This document shows, piece after piece, positions 20,760 through 29,223 of a DNA stretch of 38,903 nt. Positions within the stretch are counted from its first letter, which is position 1. Every line of letters begins with the position of its first letter. A program made the translations under genes and the position numbers. Under the pieces are notes generated by a model, which did no database searches, was not told the DNA's origin, and saw only the letters and a program-made list of their open reading frames with translations. The stretch is from positions 1 through 38,903 of the IMG/VR virus record IMGVR_UViG_3300046463_000397. One strand, 5' to 3'. Origin of the DNA: a virus.

Positions 20760-21098
20760 ATGAACGGCACCAACGCATCCACCGGCAAGCCGCTGGGCGG
20801 CATCGACCACCTGCGGCAGTCCATCGTCGACATTCTCACGACTCCGATTGGCAGCCGTGTGATGCGTCGCGACTATGGCTCGCTGCTGCCGACGCTGGTT
20901 GACGCGCCTATGAACGCAGAGACCTCGATGGATATGCGCGCGGCCGTGGTCGACGCGCTCGCCAAGTGGGAGCCGCGTTTCAAACTCACTCAAGTCACGC
21001 TCGTGTCCGCAGAGCCCGGTGAAGTCCAGTTCGATTTGACGGGACGATACCTGCCTGACGGTCAAGTCGTGACGCTCGACGGAATCACGATTAACTGA
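20760..21098 (+). CDS. Baseplate protein W (P2 gpW, T4 gp25-like)
   Basis: 112 aa. The GP25-type core is clear: GGIDHLRQSIVDILTTPIGSRVMRRDYGSLLPTLVDAPMN, then AAVVDALAKWEPRFKL. C-terminal strands GEVQFDLTGRYLPDGQVV. It forms part of the baseplate wedge and is a candidate initiator of sheath assembly. One base separates it from gpJ. Confidence 0.93.
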   Translation: MNGTNASTGKPLGGIDHLRQSIVDILTTPIGSRVMRRDYGSLLPTLVDAPMNAETSMDMRAAVVDALAKWEPRFKLTQVTLVSAEPGEVQFDLTGRYLPDGQVVTLDGITIN

Positions 21099-21099
21099 C

Positions 21100-22005
21100 A
21101 TGGCCGGCGCATTCACAACCGTTAACCTTTCGCAACTGGCAGCTCCGAATGCTGTCGAGTCGCTCGATTTCGAGACCATTTTCGCCGCGATGCTGAGCGA
21201 TATGCAGTCGCGCATGGTCGCGGCCGGCGCATCGTTCACGGCCCTGCTCGAATCGGACCCGGTGTACAAAATCCTCGAGGTTTGCGCGTATCGCGAGCTG
21301 CTCGTGCGCCAGCGTGCGAACGAAGCCGTGCGCGCGGTGATGCTCGCCTTCGCAACCGACTCCGACCTGGACCACATCGGAGCGAATTTCAACGTCGCGC
21401 GCAAGGTGATTCGCGCTGCAGACCCGACGACCACGCCTCCGACGGAAGCTGTGTACGAGCTGGACGACGACTACCGCGCGCGCATCCCGCTCTCGCTGGA
21501 GGGCTACACGACGGCCGGCAGCGAAGGCAGCTACGTGTTCCATGCGCTGAGCGCGACCGGCACCATCAAAGACGTGTCCGCAGTGTCGCCGGCTCCCGGC
21601 CAGGTGACCGTGTACGTGCTCTCGACGAACGGCGATGGCACGGCATCCAACGACGAGCTCGCCGCGGTTACGGCCGCCGTGAACGCCGACAGCGTTCGCC
21701 CGATGACTGACCAGGTGACGGTGCAGTCATCGACGCCCCTGCCGTACGTCATCGACGCGGAGCTGGTGCTCTACAGCGGCCCGTCCGCTGACGTCGTTGT
21801 TGCCGCTGCCGTCGCGGCCGCGCAGGCCTACGCGGACTCAGTGCATCGCAATGGCTACGACGTGAGTCTGTCTGGCATTTTCCGCGCGCTGCACCAGCCC
21901 GGCGTTGACCGAGTGAACCTGAACCTGCCGACGGGCAACATCCCCGCGTCGCCGGGCCAGGCTCCGTACTGCACCGCCATCAACGTGACTGTGGTGAGCG
22001 CCTAA
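21100..22005 (+). CDS. Baseplate protein J (P2 gpJ-like)
   Basis: 301 aa, close to P2 gpJ (302). N-terminal FTTVNLSQLAAPNAVESLDFETIFAAM, then LESDPVYKILEVCAYRELLVRQRANEA, and DYRARIPLSLEGYTTAGSEGSYVFHAL, the family signature. C-terminal AVNADSVRPMTDQVTVQS and IPASPGQAPYCTAINVTVV. Wedge component binding gpI and gpW. Confidence 0.95.
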   Translation: MAGAFTTVNLSQLAAPNAVESLDFETIFAAMLSDMQSRMVAAGASFTALLESDPVYKILEVCAYRELLVRQRANEAVRAVMLAFATDSDLDHIGANFNVARKVIRAADPTTTPPTEAVYELDDDYRARIPLSLEGYTTAGSEGSYVFHALSATGTIKDVSAVSPAPGQVTVYVLSTNGDGTASNDELAAVTAAVNADSVRPMTDQVTVQSSTPLPYVIDAELVLYSGPSADVVVAAAVAAAQAYADSVHRNGYDVSLSGIFRALHQPGVDRVNLNLPTGNIPASPGQAPYCTAINVTVVSA

Positions 22006-22677
22006 ATGAGCGACCTCCTGCCACAAAACGCCACGCCGCTCGAGACTGCGCTCGATGAAAGCATCGCGCGCATCGGCGACGTGCCGACGCCTGTCCGCGA
22101 CACCTGGAATCCGGACTCGTGCCCGGCGAACCTGCTGCCCTGGCTCGCCTGGGCCTTCAGCGTGGACGATTGGGACCCCAGCTACACGGAAGCGCAGCAG
22201 CGCGACGCAATCAAGTCAGCTGTGCGAGTGCAGCGCTACAAAGGGACCATCGGCGCCGTGCGCGACGCGATTGCCGTCCTGGGTATCGACGTGCAAGTGC
22301 AGGAATGGTTTAACCAGCTCCCTGCCGGCGCGCCCTATACCTTTAATGTGCTGATGGATACGAGCCAGGTTGGCATTTCGCAGGCCGCTTTCGCGAAGGT
22401 GCTCAAGCTTCTCGAGACGAACAAGAACTTGCGGTCGCACATGAACCTTTTGGTTCCGAGTGTTACCACGAAATCGCAGCTCACGACGGGCGCTGTTTTG
22501 ATGATGGGCAGTGAAACGACCATCTCTGCCGGCACCCCGATGTACTCCGATGGCATGCCAGCTCTCGACCTCCTGACGGACGCAGCATTCAACGGCGAAG
22601 CCAGCACGGTAGCGGCGCTGGACCTTCTCGACAACATTTTGCGGGTTCGCATGCCCGCCAACCGATGGGCTAAGTAA
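22006..22677 (+). CDS. Baseplate/tail protein I (P2 gpI-like)
   Basis: 223 aa. MSDLLPQNATPLETALDESIARIGDVPTPVRDTWNPDSCPANLLPWLAWAFSVDDWD is the classic gpI start. FKGTIGAVRDAI-type segment follows (YKGTIGAVRDAIAVLG). The C-terminal third (about 165-223) extends past the core and may anchor the tailspike. ATG follows the gpJ TAA directly. Confidence 0.95.
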   Translation: MSDLLPQNATPLETALDESIARIGDVPTPVRDTWNPDSCPANLLPWLAWAFSVDDWDPSYTEAQQRDAIKSAVRVQRYKGTIGAVRDAIAVLGIDVQVQEWFNQLPAGAPYTFNVLMDTSQVGISQAAFAKVLKLLETNKNLRSHMNLLVPSVTTKSQLTTGAVLMMGSETTISAGTPMYSDGMPALDLLTDAAFNGEASTVAALDLLDNILRVRMPANRWAK

Positions 22678-22680
22678 TAA

Positions 22681-24486
22681 ATGAGCGATGCACTCAATAG
22701 CCGCGTAGCGCGGTTCGAACAAAACGAAGCGAATGTCGACGCCTGGGTAAAAGGCGACGACAGCACGTCTATCAACTTCGGCGGCCCCGCTACGGTGCGC
22801 ACACCTGCCAAGCTGATTCGTGACCTGGCGGCATACATCATGGGCATCGCTACGCAGACGGTGTCCGACTACGCCGGCCTGCGCGCCTACACGGGCACCG
22901 CGAACACGATTAAAGTCACTGGCTACCTCGCGACGAAGAAGCCGGCCGGCATCGCAGGCTCGTTTACGCGCGACAGTTCCGACACGACGAGCGCCGACAA
23001 CGGCGGCACCGTCATCGTCTCGACTGACGGCACGCGCTGGAAGCGCACGTACTCCGGCGACGTGAACGTGCAGTGGTTCGGCGCAGACGCGACCGGCACG
23101 GTGGATAGCACGGCCGCATTCCAGTCTGCGCTCGCATGGCAGGCCTTGACCTACGCACCCATTTTCATGCCGGCGGGCACGTATATCCTCGCCGGCCAGC
23201 TGACGTACTTCGTCCCGCTCAAGCTGAAGGGCGAAGGAATGGACAAGACCACGCTCAAGTGCCAGTTCGCGGGTGGCGCCACGCTCGTAGCGAGCGGCAC
23301 TAACGCGCACACGCCGGGAACGCTGCTCGAGAAGTTCTACGCCAGCGGCCTGGGCCCGACTGGCACTGGCGAAGTGTTCTACCAGTCGCAGACGTTCGAA
23401 TCGAACCGTAACGCGGTATTCCGCGACCTGCAACTGGCGAACTTTGACCGCGCGGGCTTCGTCATCACCGACAGCTACGACTGCTTCTTCAGCAACCTAC
23501 GTCTGTGGGCGATGGGCGACGGGCGGACGCGCGGCCACGGCATTCTGCTCGACCGGGCTATCTGGCCTGCAAACAACTCGTACGCATCGACCGGTAACCA
23601 CTACGAAGACATCTCGTGCATGAACTCGTACCGTGGCATCGGCGTGACGCCCGGCAACCAGATTTGCTACAGCGATTTCAAGCACATCACGGGCGAGATT
23701 TGCGACGCCAGCATTCAGACGCACAACGGCACCGCGCCGACGAACGGCTGGATTGGGCAGAACACGTTCATCCGCGTCTACTCGGAGTCGAACATCACCG
23801 CCGGCATCATCTCGTCCAAGGGCACCGAAATCGAGTGCCGTGCTGCGACGTACGTGGGCGGCGGCGCAAACCTGTCGAACTACGCGAGCAACTTCGTGCG
23901 GTTCAACGGTGGCGTGATGTACGTCGGCGCCGGTGGCACCGACTCGCCGACTATTCAGTTCCAAGACGGGAACATGAATAACCTGTGCAGCATCATGTAC
24001 CGCCCTTCGCTGTTCCAGCTGCAGTTCCGTAGCCAGAACAACAACCAGATGTTCCTGCTCAACGACGGGCCGGCAGCGGGTGGCGCATCGTACGCGCAGT
24101 TCTCCTGCCCTGAAAACGTCGGCACGGCGAAGATTTTCTTCGGCCTGAGCACTGGCTCGTACCTCGACTACGGCATCTCGCAGCCCAACTGCTTCTCGTT
24201 CGTCGGCGGCGCATCGGCAGGCAAGACGTGGTTCAAGACTGGCATCTCGCTCCAGGCGAACCGATTCATCGGCTCGGCAACGCTGGTGGGCGGCGTCGCG
24301 ACCATCAACACCGCGGGCATCACGGCGAATAGCAAGGTGTTTATCACCATGAACACGCCAGGCGGCACGCCTGGTTACCTGTACGCATCGCCGGCGGACT
24401 TCACTGTCGGCTCGAACTTCAAGATTCGCTCCACGTCGGCTACGGACACGTCCACGGTCAACTGGGTCATCCTCGACGCTCAATAA
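22681..24486 (+). CDS. Tailspike / receptor-binding protein with beta-helix
   Basis: 601 aa. N-terminal attachment part MSDALNSRVARFEQNEANVDAWVKGD and a bridging domain (about 25-125). VQWFGADATGTVDSTAAFQSAL near residue 130 is the pectate-lyase-like start of a right-handed beta-helix, which runs to about 420. The C-terminal part is beta-rich with Asn/Gln-rich stretches. Likely a trimeric spike that binds or degrades surface polysaccharide. It replaces or accompanies the usual P2 H fibre. Catalytic residues cannot be assigned by eye. Confidence 0.85.
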   Translation: MSDALNSRVARFEQNEANVDAWVKGDDSTSINFGGPATVRTPAKLIRDLAAYIMGIATQTVSDYAGLRAYTGTANTIKVTGYLATKKPAGIAGSFTRDSSDTTSADNGGTVIVSTDGTRWKRTYSGDVNVQWFGADATGTVDSTAAFQSALAWQALTYAPIFMPAGTYILAGQLTYFVPLKLKGEGMDKTTLKCQFAGGATLVASGTNAHTPGTLLEKFYASGLGPTGTGEVFYQSQTFESNRNAVFRDLQLANFDRAGFVITDSYDCFFSNLRLWAMGDGRTRGHGILLDRAIWPANNSYASTGNHYEDISCMNSYRGIGVTPGNQICYSDFKHITGEICDASIQTHNGTAPTNGWIGQNTFIRVYSESNITAGIISSKGTEIECRAATYVGGGANLSNYASNFVRFNGGVMYVGAGGTDSPTIQFQDGNMNNLCSIMYRPSLFQLQFRSQNNNQMFLLNDGPAAGGASYAQFSCPENVGTAKIFFGLSTGSYLDYGISQPNCFSFVGGASAGKTWFKTGISLQANRFIGSATLVGGVATINTAGITANSKVFITMNTPGGTPGYLYASPADFTVGSNFKIRSTSATDTSTVNWVILDAQ

Positions 24487-24498
24487 AGGACCAAGAAA

Positions 24499-24786
24499 AT
24501 GGGACTGAAACTCGCAACAAACTTCCGCGGTGTTGACCTGCCGGAAGCCTACTTCCGGGTCACGCAAGTGACTGTGACGAAGGACTCCGCAGTCGCGACC
24601 GTAGGCACGTTCGCGTCTGAGTCGGCGGCCACGCCTGCATCCGGGCCGCGTAACAGCAACGCGCTCGCCTATACCGAGTATCCGCTCAATTACGACCTGG
24701 CGGGCAGCAATCCGATTGAGCAGGCGTACGACTTCGTCAAGACGCTGCCGGAGTTCGAGGGCGCGGTTGACATGCTCGACGACTGA
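24499..24786 (+). CDS. Small protein between spike and fibre, 95 aa
   Basis: Begins MGLKLATNFRGVDLPEAYFRV with GGACCAAG before the ATG. Two beta strands (AYFRVTQVTVTKDSAVATVGTF), a loop, LAYTEYPLNYDLAGSNPIEQAYDFVKTLPEF and an acidic end (DMLDD). Proteins like this are frequent among phage receptor-binding genes. May be a minor fibre or chaperone component. No family name claimed. Confidence 0.65.
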   Translation: MGLKLATNFRGVDLPEAYFRVTQVTVTKDSAVATVGTFASESAATPASGPRNSNALAYTEYPLNYDLAGSNPIEQAYDFVKTLPEFEGAVDMLDD

Positions 24787-24850
24787 GTCGCTTTGCACGT
24801 CCATAACTCATAGCACTCCTAAAAACACACGTTAAATACGGGGCATTTTC

Positions 24851-26335
24851 ATGGCTAACCAGGTCTTCTCGACCATCCACACTGCCTACGGCCTGCAGCG
24901 CATGGCGCAGGCTGAGGCTGCCGGTGTGCGCATCAACCTGACCGCGATGGCGGTCGGTGACGGCGGCGGCAATCCGTACACGCCGGACCAGACGCAGACC
25001 CAGCTCGTGCGCGAAATCGCAGGCACGCGCATCGCTCCGAACCGCATCTATCAGTCCGCGGACAACCCGCAAATGTTCATTGCGGAGATGGTCATTCCCG
25101 CAACGATGGGCGGCTTCGTCATTCGCGAGATTGGCGTGTTCGATGACGCGGGCTCGCTGTTCGCCATCGCGAACGCGCCCGACACGTACAAGCCGGCAAC
25201 GACGGACGGCGCATTCTCGGACACCATCATCCGCATGGAGTTCTTCGTCACGAACGCCACCGTCGTGAGTATTCAGATTGACCCGAACGTAGCCGTCGCG
25301 ACGCAGAGCTGGATTCAGAACACCGTCACGATTCCCGCGCTGCTGCCTGGCGGCACGACGGGCCAGGTGCTGGCGAAGCGCTCCAACGCCGATGGCGACA
25401 CGGTCTGGCAAGACGGAACCGTAGCACATGTCATCGTAGACACGGTCGATGAGCAACAGACCCTCGCGGACGGCCAGCTCGTCGTGATGCTGACGAAGTG
25501 CACGACCATTGGCCTGGCGCTGTACATCGCCGGCGCACGCCTGCTCCCGACGCAATGGACGGCGGACGCAACGGACACCACCAAGCTGACGCTGGCAACT
25601 GCCTACCCTGCCGGCACCCAGGCGTACTTCGTTCAGAACGACCCGGCCGCGTACCAGCCGATGCCGCTGCTGAAGGCCTCGAATCTCGCCGACCTGCCGA
25701 ACACGGCGACGGCGCGCACGAACCTTGGCGTCGACAGCAAGGTGAACACCGACACGCACGCTCCGGCGGGCCTGGTTGGCTTCTTCGCGGGCGGCACGGC
25801 TCCGGCTGGTTGGCTGAAGGCAAACGGTGCTGCGGTGAGCCGCACGGCCTACGCGGCGCTATACGCTCGTATCGGCAATCTGTACGGCGCCGGGGACGGA
25901 TTCAACACGTTCAACCTGCCGGACCTGCGCGGCGAGTTCATCCGCGGCTTCGATGACGGCCGTGGCGTGGACCCGGGCCGTGTGCTGGGCAGCTATCAGC
26001 ACAACGCGCTGGGCAGCCATAACCACACGGCGACGTCAGACACGCAAGGCGGCCACAACCACACCGGCAAAACGTCTGGCGTGGGCGACCACCAACACGT
26101 TTCACCCTGGGGTGAGAACGATGCGAATGGCCCGTGGGGCAACTATGGCGCCAACATGGAAGGCTCGAAGTCTACCGACTACGACAACCAGTGGCGGCTG
26201 ACGAGCCCGGCCGGCGCGCACGACCACACGATTCCGACCGATGGCGCGCACTCGCACAACATCAAAATCACCTCCACCGGAGACAGCGAAACCCGGCCTA
26301 ACAACCTGGCCATGCTGGCTTGCATTCGCTTCTAA
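24851..26335 (+). CDS. Tail fibre protein with phage tail-collar domain (gpH-like)
   Basis: 494 aa. The N-terminal MANQVFSTIHTAYGLQRMAQAEAAGVRINLTAMAVGDGGG with FVIREIGVFDDAGSLFAIAN is the P2 H-type attachment domain (DUF3751-like). The middle (about 150-300) is linker. C-terminal tail-collar domain: PAGLVGFFAGGTAPAGWLKANGAAVSRTAYAALYARIG, then NLPDLRGEFIRGFDDGRGVD and repeated HNH/HDH/HSH pairs typical of metal-stabilised fibre tips. Ends NLAMLACIRF. It likely binds a second receptor. Confidence 0.93.
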   Translation: MANQVFSTIHTAYGLQRMAQAEAAGVRINLTAMAVGDGGGNPYTPDQTQTQLVREIAGTRIAPNRIYQSADNPQMFIAEMVIPATMGGFVIREIGVFDDAGSLFAIANAPDTYKPATTDGAFSDTIIRMEFFVTNATVVSIQIDPNVAVATQSWIQNTVTIPALLPGGTTGQVLAKRSNADGDTVWQDGTVAHVIVDTVDEQQTLADGQLVVMLTKCTTIGLALYIAGARLLPTQWTADATDTTKLTLATAYPAGTQAYFVQNDPAAYQPMPLLKASNLADLPNTATARTNLGVDSKVNTDTHAPAGLVGFFAGGTAPAGWLKANGAAVSRTAYAALYARIGNLYGAGDGFNTFNLPDLRGEFIRGFDDGRGVDPGRVLGSYQHNALGSHNHTATSDTQGGHNHTGKTSGVGDHQHVSPWGENDANGPWGNYGANMEGSKSTDYDNQWRLTSPAGAHDHTIPTDGAHSHNIKITSTGDSETRPNNLAMLACIRF

Positions 26336-26345
26336 AGGAGCAAAC

Positions 26346-26642
26346 ATGAGCAAGACCGTGTACCAAATGAACCGCTACGGCATGTTCTGTGGCGAGACGG
26401 AAGCCGATGAGAGCCCGCTCGAGCCTGGCGTCTATCACCTGCCGGCGGGCACCGTGGAAATCGCGCCTCCGTCGAGCTGGGCGGACAACGTCTGGCCTCG
26501 CTGGAATGGCTCCGGCTGGGAGCTCGTGAACAAGCCGCAGGCGCCCAGCGCAGAGCAGCGCGCAGCAGCGCTCGCCGCGCAATTGACGCGCCTCCAGGAA
26601 CAAATGGCCGCGCTCCAGAAGGAGATTTCCGGCGACGCGTAA
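26346..26642 (+). CDS. Tail fibre assembly-like protein, 98 aa
   Basis: Start at ATG 26346, ten bases after the fibre stop, with AAAGGAG upstream. MSKTVYQMNRYGMFCGETEADESPLEPGVYHLPAGTVEIAPP and WPRWNGSGWELV match the N-terminal (DUF-type) part of fibre assembly chaperones. The end is a coiled coil (AALAAQLTRLQEQMAALQKEI). Probably needed to trimerise the fibre. Confidence 0.8.
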   Translation: MSKTVYQMNRYGMFCGETEADESPLEPGVYHLPAGTVEIAPPSSWADNVWPRWNGSGWELVNKPQAPSAEQRAAALAAQLTRLQEQMAALQKEISGDA

Positions 26643-26647
26643 TTTAC

Positions 26648-26675
26648 TCGACATGCGAGCATTGCACGCTATACT
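26648..26675 (+). promoter_or_regulatory. Promoter of candidate small RNA 1
   Basis: TCGACA (26648-26653), 16-base spacer ending ATTGCACGC, TATACT (26670-26675). Exact fit to the phage's early promoter class although it lies within the late region. Confidence 0.75.
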
Positions 26676-26681
26676 AAGTCA

Positions 26682-26772
26682 TGCAGCCGACGGGGAAACG
26701 GCGGCATAAAAGGCAAAAGTCTCCTGGGGTTTGGAACCGCCACCCGTTGTGTTGACGGATGGCGGTTTTTTT
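26682..26772 (+). ncRNA. Candidate small RNA 1, about 90 nt
   Basis: A strong promoter ends at 26675 and an intrinsic terminator ends at 26772, with no ORF between. The 5' end folds as ATGC-A-GCCG against CGGC-G-GCAT (26681-26707). A single-stranded middle contains AGTCTCCTGGGG, complementary to Shine-Dalgarno-like sequences such as CCAGGAG. The terminator stem makes the 3' end. It could be a regulatory sRNA or a leader that attenuates entry into the sheath operon. Confidence 0.65.
26737..26772 (+). terminator. Intrinsic terminator of small RNA 1
   Basis: CCGCCA/TGGCGG plus CCGT/ACGG around one mismatch, a 7-base loop, then seven T. Confidence 0.88.
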
Positions 26773-26781
26773 ATGGCCAAT

Positions 26782-26801
26782 GCGCCTATCTCGCTGGAGG
26801 A
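26782..26801 (+). repeat. Late dispersed repeat, copy 5 (noncoding leader of sheath operon)
   Basis: GCGCCTATCTCGCTGGAGGA, 80 bases before the sheath ATG. It falls in a 21-codon ORF (26773-26838, MANAPISLEDYAFQ and onward) that has no RBS and is probably not a gene. Confidence 0.75.
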
Positions 26802-26880
26802 TTACGCATTTCAGGCTATACACAATATGCAAGTGTAAGTATCTCCCTGCAACTGTGCCCTCTAAAGGACCCTCGCACAA

Positions 26881-28302
26881 ATGACTGCATCTTTTCTTCA
26901 TGGTGTCGAAGTTCTCGACATCGACGATGGCCCGCGTCCCATTTCGGTGGTCGCGACGTCCGTCATCGGCCTGGTGGGCACTGCTCCCGACGCTGACGCT
27001 TCCGTATTTCCGCTCAACACTCCCGTGCTCATCGCCGGCTCGCGCTCGACTGCCGCGAAGCTCGACCTGACGGGCAACGGCCTCGGCACGCTGCCGGACG
27101 CGATGGACTCGATTTTCGACCAGGCTGGTGCGGTAGTCATCGTCATTCGTGTCGAAGACGGCGCTGACGAAAAGACCACGCTGGCGAACGTCATCGGCGG
27201 CACCGACCCGGTGACCGGCCAGTACAAGGGCGTGCAAGCCCTGCTCGGCGCGGAGAACGCGACGGGTTACGCACCGCGGATTTTCATCGCTCCTGGCTTC
27301 ACGCATCAGCGCGTGACGGGCGGCGTCATCGCTGTCGGCTTCACGGCCGGCGCAGGCCTCGTGGACGGCTCGTACACGATGCAGGCTGACTCTGGCGTCG
27401 CAACGGCTGTCGCGACCGTCAAGGGCGGCTCTGTGACCGCTGTCGCAGTGTCGAAGCCTGGCTCCAACTATCTCGTCGCTCCGACGTTCACGCTGCCTGC
27501 AGCTGCCGGCACGCCGACCGAAGCGCCGACCTTCACCGCCACGATTGGCGCAGCTGGCAACGCTGTTGTCGCTGAAATGGTTGGCATCGCCGACCGCATG
27601 CGCGCCGTCATCATCCAGGACGGCTCCAATACGAACGACGCCGACGCAATCGCGATGGCGGGCGACTTCGGCAGCAAGCGCGTGTACCTCGTCGACCCGC
27701 GCGGCGTGAAGACCGACAGCAACGGCAACCTGGTGACGGCGTACGCCTCCGCCATGGTCGCAGGCCTCATCGCCCAAATCGACAACACGAAGGGCTTCTG
27801 GTGGTCGCCGTCGAACCAGGCAATCAATGGTATCCAGGCTACGAGCCGTGCCATCGACTTCAAACTGGGCGACCCGTCGTGCCGCGCGAACGTGCTCAAC
27901 GGCGCGAACGTGGCAACCATCATCCGCAGCAAGGGCTTCAAGCTCTGGGGCAACCGCACGCTGTCGAGCGACCCGAAGTGGAAGTTCCTCTGCGTGGTTC
28001 GGACTGCCGACATCATCAACGATTCGCTGCTCGCCGCTCACCAGTGGGCCGTGGACCAGGGCATCACGAAGAACTACGTGACGGAAGTCGTCGAAGGCGT
28101 GAACGCGTTCCTGCGCAGCATGGTTACGCAAGGCGCAATCCTGGGCGGCACGTGCTGGGCGGACCCGGACCTCAACTCGGCATCGGCAATCGCTGACGGC
28201 GAAATCTACTTCGATTTCGACTTCACGCCCGCCTACCCGGCTGAGCACATCACGTTCCGTTCGCATCTCGTGAACGACTACGTCGAGACGATTTTCGACT
28301 AA
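26881..28302 (+). CDS. Contractile tail sheath protein (P2 FI-like) with inserted beta domain
   Basis: 473 aa against about 396 in P2. FLHGVEVLDIDDGPRPISVVATSVIGLVGTAPDAD is the classic start. RIFIAPGFTHQ (133-143) and IADRMRAVIIQDG (236 onward) are normally close neighbours, but here about 85 residues (146-229) are inserted, with GGSVTAVAVSKPGSNYLVAPTFTL typical of small surface beta-sandwiches. The remaining sheath core (KRVYLVDPRGVKTDSNG, NLWWSPSN-type segment, LWGNRTLSSDPKWKF) is intact. Contracts to drive the tube. RBS AAAGGA. Confidence 0.95.
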   Translation: MTASFLHGVEVLDIDDGPRPISVVATSVIGLVGTAPDADASVFPLNTPVLIAGSRSTAAKLDLTGNGLGTLPDAMDSIFDQAGAVVIVIRVEDGADEKTTLANVIGGTDPVTGQYKGVQALLGAENATGYAPRIFIAPGFTHQRVTGGVIAVGFTAGAGLVDGSYTMQADSGVATAVATVKGGSVTAVAVSKPGSNYLVAPTFTLPAAAGTPTEAPTFTATIGAAGNAVVAEMVGIADRMRAVIIQDGSNTNDADAIAMAGDFGSKRVYLVDPRGVKTDSNGNLVTAYASAMVAGLIAQIDNTKGFWWSPSNQAINGIQATSRAIDFKLGDPSCRANVLNGANVATIIRSKGFKLWGNRTLSSDPKWKFLCVVRTADIINDSLLAAHQWAVDQGITKNYVTEVVEGVNAFLRSMVTQGAILGGTCWADPDLNSASAIADGEIYFDFDFTPAYPAEHITFRSHLVNDYVETIFD

Positions 28303-28364
28303 CCACGACGCGCGGGGCGCATGAGACCGCCCCGCTCATCAACACTTAAAGAAAGGAGACTGCT

Positions 28365-28871
28365 ATGGCAGCTCGCGACGTCCTTAAGAACCTCAACCTG
28401 TTCGTGGACGGAAAAGGAATGGCTGGTCAAGTGCAGGATGTTGACCCTCCGAAGCTCGCTCAGAAGACCGAAGACTTTCACGGTGGCGGCATGGCTGCTC
28501 CGTTCAAGGTGACGGTCGGCATGGAAGCGCTCGAAGCGAGCTTCTCGCTCCTGGCCTACGACAAAGACGTGCTGGCCCTCTTCGGCCTCACTGAAGGCTC
28601 CAGCACCTCGCTGACCATCCGCGGCGCACTCGAGTCGTCTGACGGCACCGTGACGCCGGTGTGCATGACCATGCGCGGCAAGGTCACGTCGATGGACCCG
28701 GGCTCGTGGAAGCCGGGCGAGCTCCCGTCGCTGAAGTGCCAGATGGCGCTGAACTACTACAAGCTCCAGCACGGCCGGACGACCGTCACGGAAATCGACG
28801 TCGAGAACATGATGTGCAGCATCAACGGCAAAGATGTGCTGGCGGCGTTCCGCAGCGCGCTGGGCCTGTAA
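28365..28871 (+). CDS. Tail tube protein (P2 FII-like)
   Basis: 168 aa, near the P2 tube (172). DVLKNLNLFVDGKGMAGQVQDVDPPKLAQKTEDFHGGGMAAPFKVTVGMEALEASFSL is the family start, and ALNYYKLQHGRTTVTEIDVENMMCSINGKDVLAAFRSALGL the end. Hexamer rings stack to make the tube inside the sheath. GAAAGGAG before the ATG. A GC hairpin (CGGGGCG/CGCCCCG) lies in the gap after the sheath gene. Confidence 0.96.
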   Translation: MAARDVLKNLNLFVDGKGMAGQVQDVDPPKLAQKTEDFHGGGMAAPFKVTVGMEALEASFSLLAYDKDVLALFGLTEGSSTSLTIRGALESSDGTVTPVCMTMRGKVTSMDPGSWKPGELPSLKCQMALNYYKLQHGRTTVTEIDVENMMCSINGKDVLAAFRSALGL

Positions 28872-28941
28872 GCGACACGCAACACAAGGCCGGCTTAGTC
28901 CGGCCATCAATAAACACTCCTAAACACAGAGAGATTTTCAG

Positions 28942-29223
28942 ATGAGCACGAAAAAGGATTACTTCAAAGACAACGGCGACGGCACGATGACCATCACGCT
29001 GTCGCGCGGCTTCAAGGTTAACGGCGCAGTGGTGACCGAAATCACGATGCGCGAGCCGACGGTGGGCGACCAGATTGTTGCCTCCGAGTCGAAGGCCAGC
29101 GAAGCACAGAAGGACCTGGCCATGTTCTCGAACCTGTGCGAAATCGCGCCGGACGACCTGCGCAACCTGCCGCTGCGTGACTACACGCGCCTCGCGGCCG
29201 CCTTCGCAAATTTTATCGACTGA
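28942..29223 (+). CDS. Tail assembly chaperone E (P2 gpE-like)
   Basis: 93 aa. KDYFKDNGDGTMTITLSRGFKVNGAVVTEITMREPTVGDQIVA and FSNLCEIAPDDLRNLPLRDYTRLAAAFANFID match the P2 E / phage tail-assembly family. Last codons contain the heptamer A-AAT-TTT, used for a -1 shift into E'. Normally the short and frameshifted forms together chaperone the tape-measure protein. Confidence 0.92.
   Translation: MSTKKDYFKDNGDGTMTITLSRGFKVNGAVVTEITMREPTVGDQIVASESKASEAQKDLAMFSNLCEIAPDDLRNLPLRDYTRLAAAFANFID

Noticed and set aside
26773-26838. 21-codon ORF (MANAPISLEDYAFQ...) after the small RNA terminator
   Set aside because: Its ATG is four bases from the terminator T tract and has no Shine-Dalgarno; more likely a by-product of the dispersed repeat.
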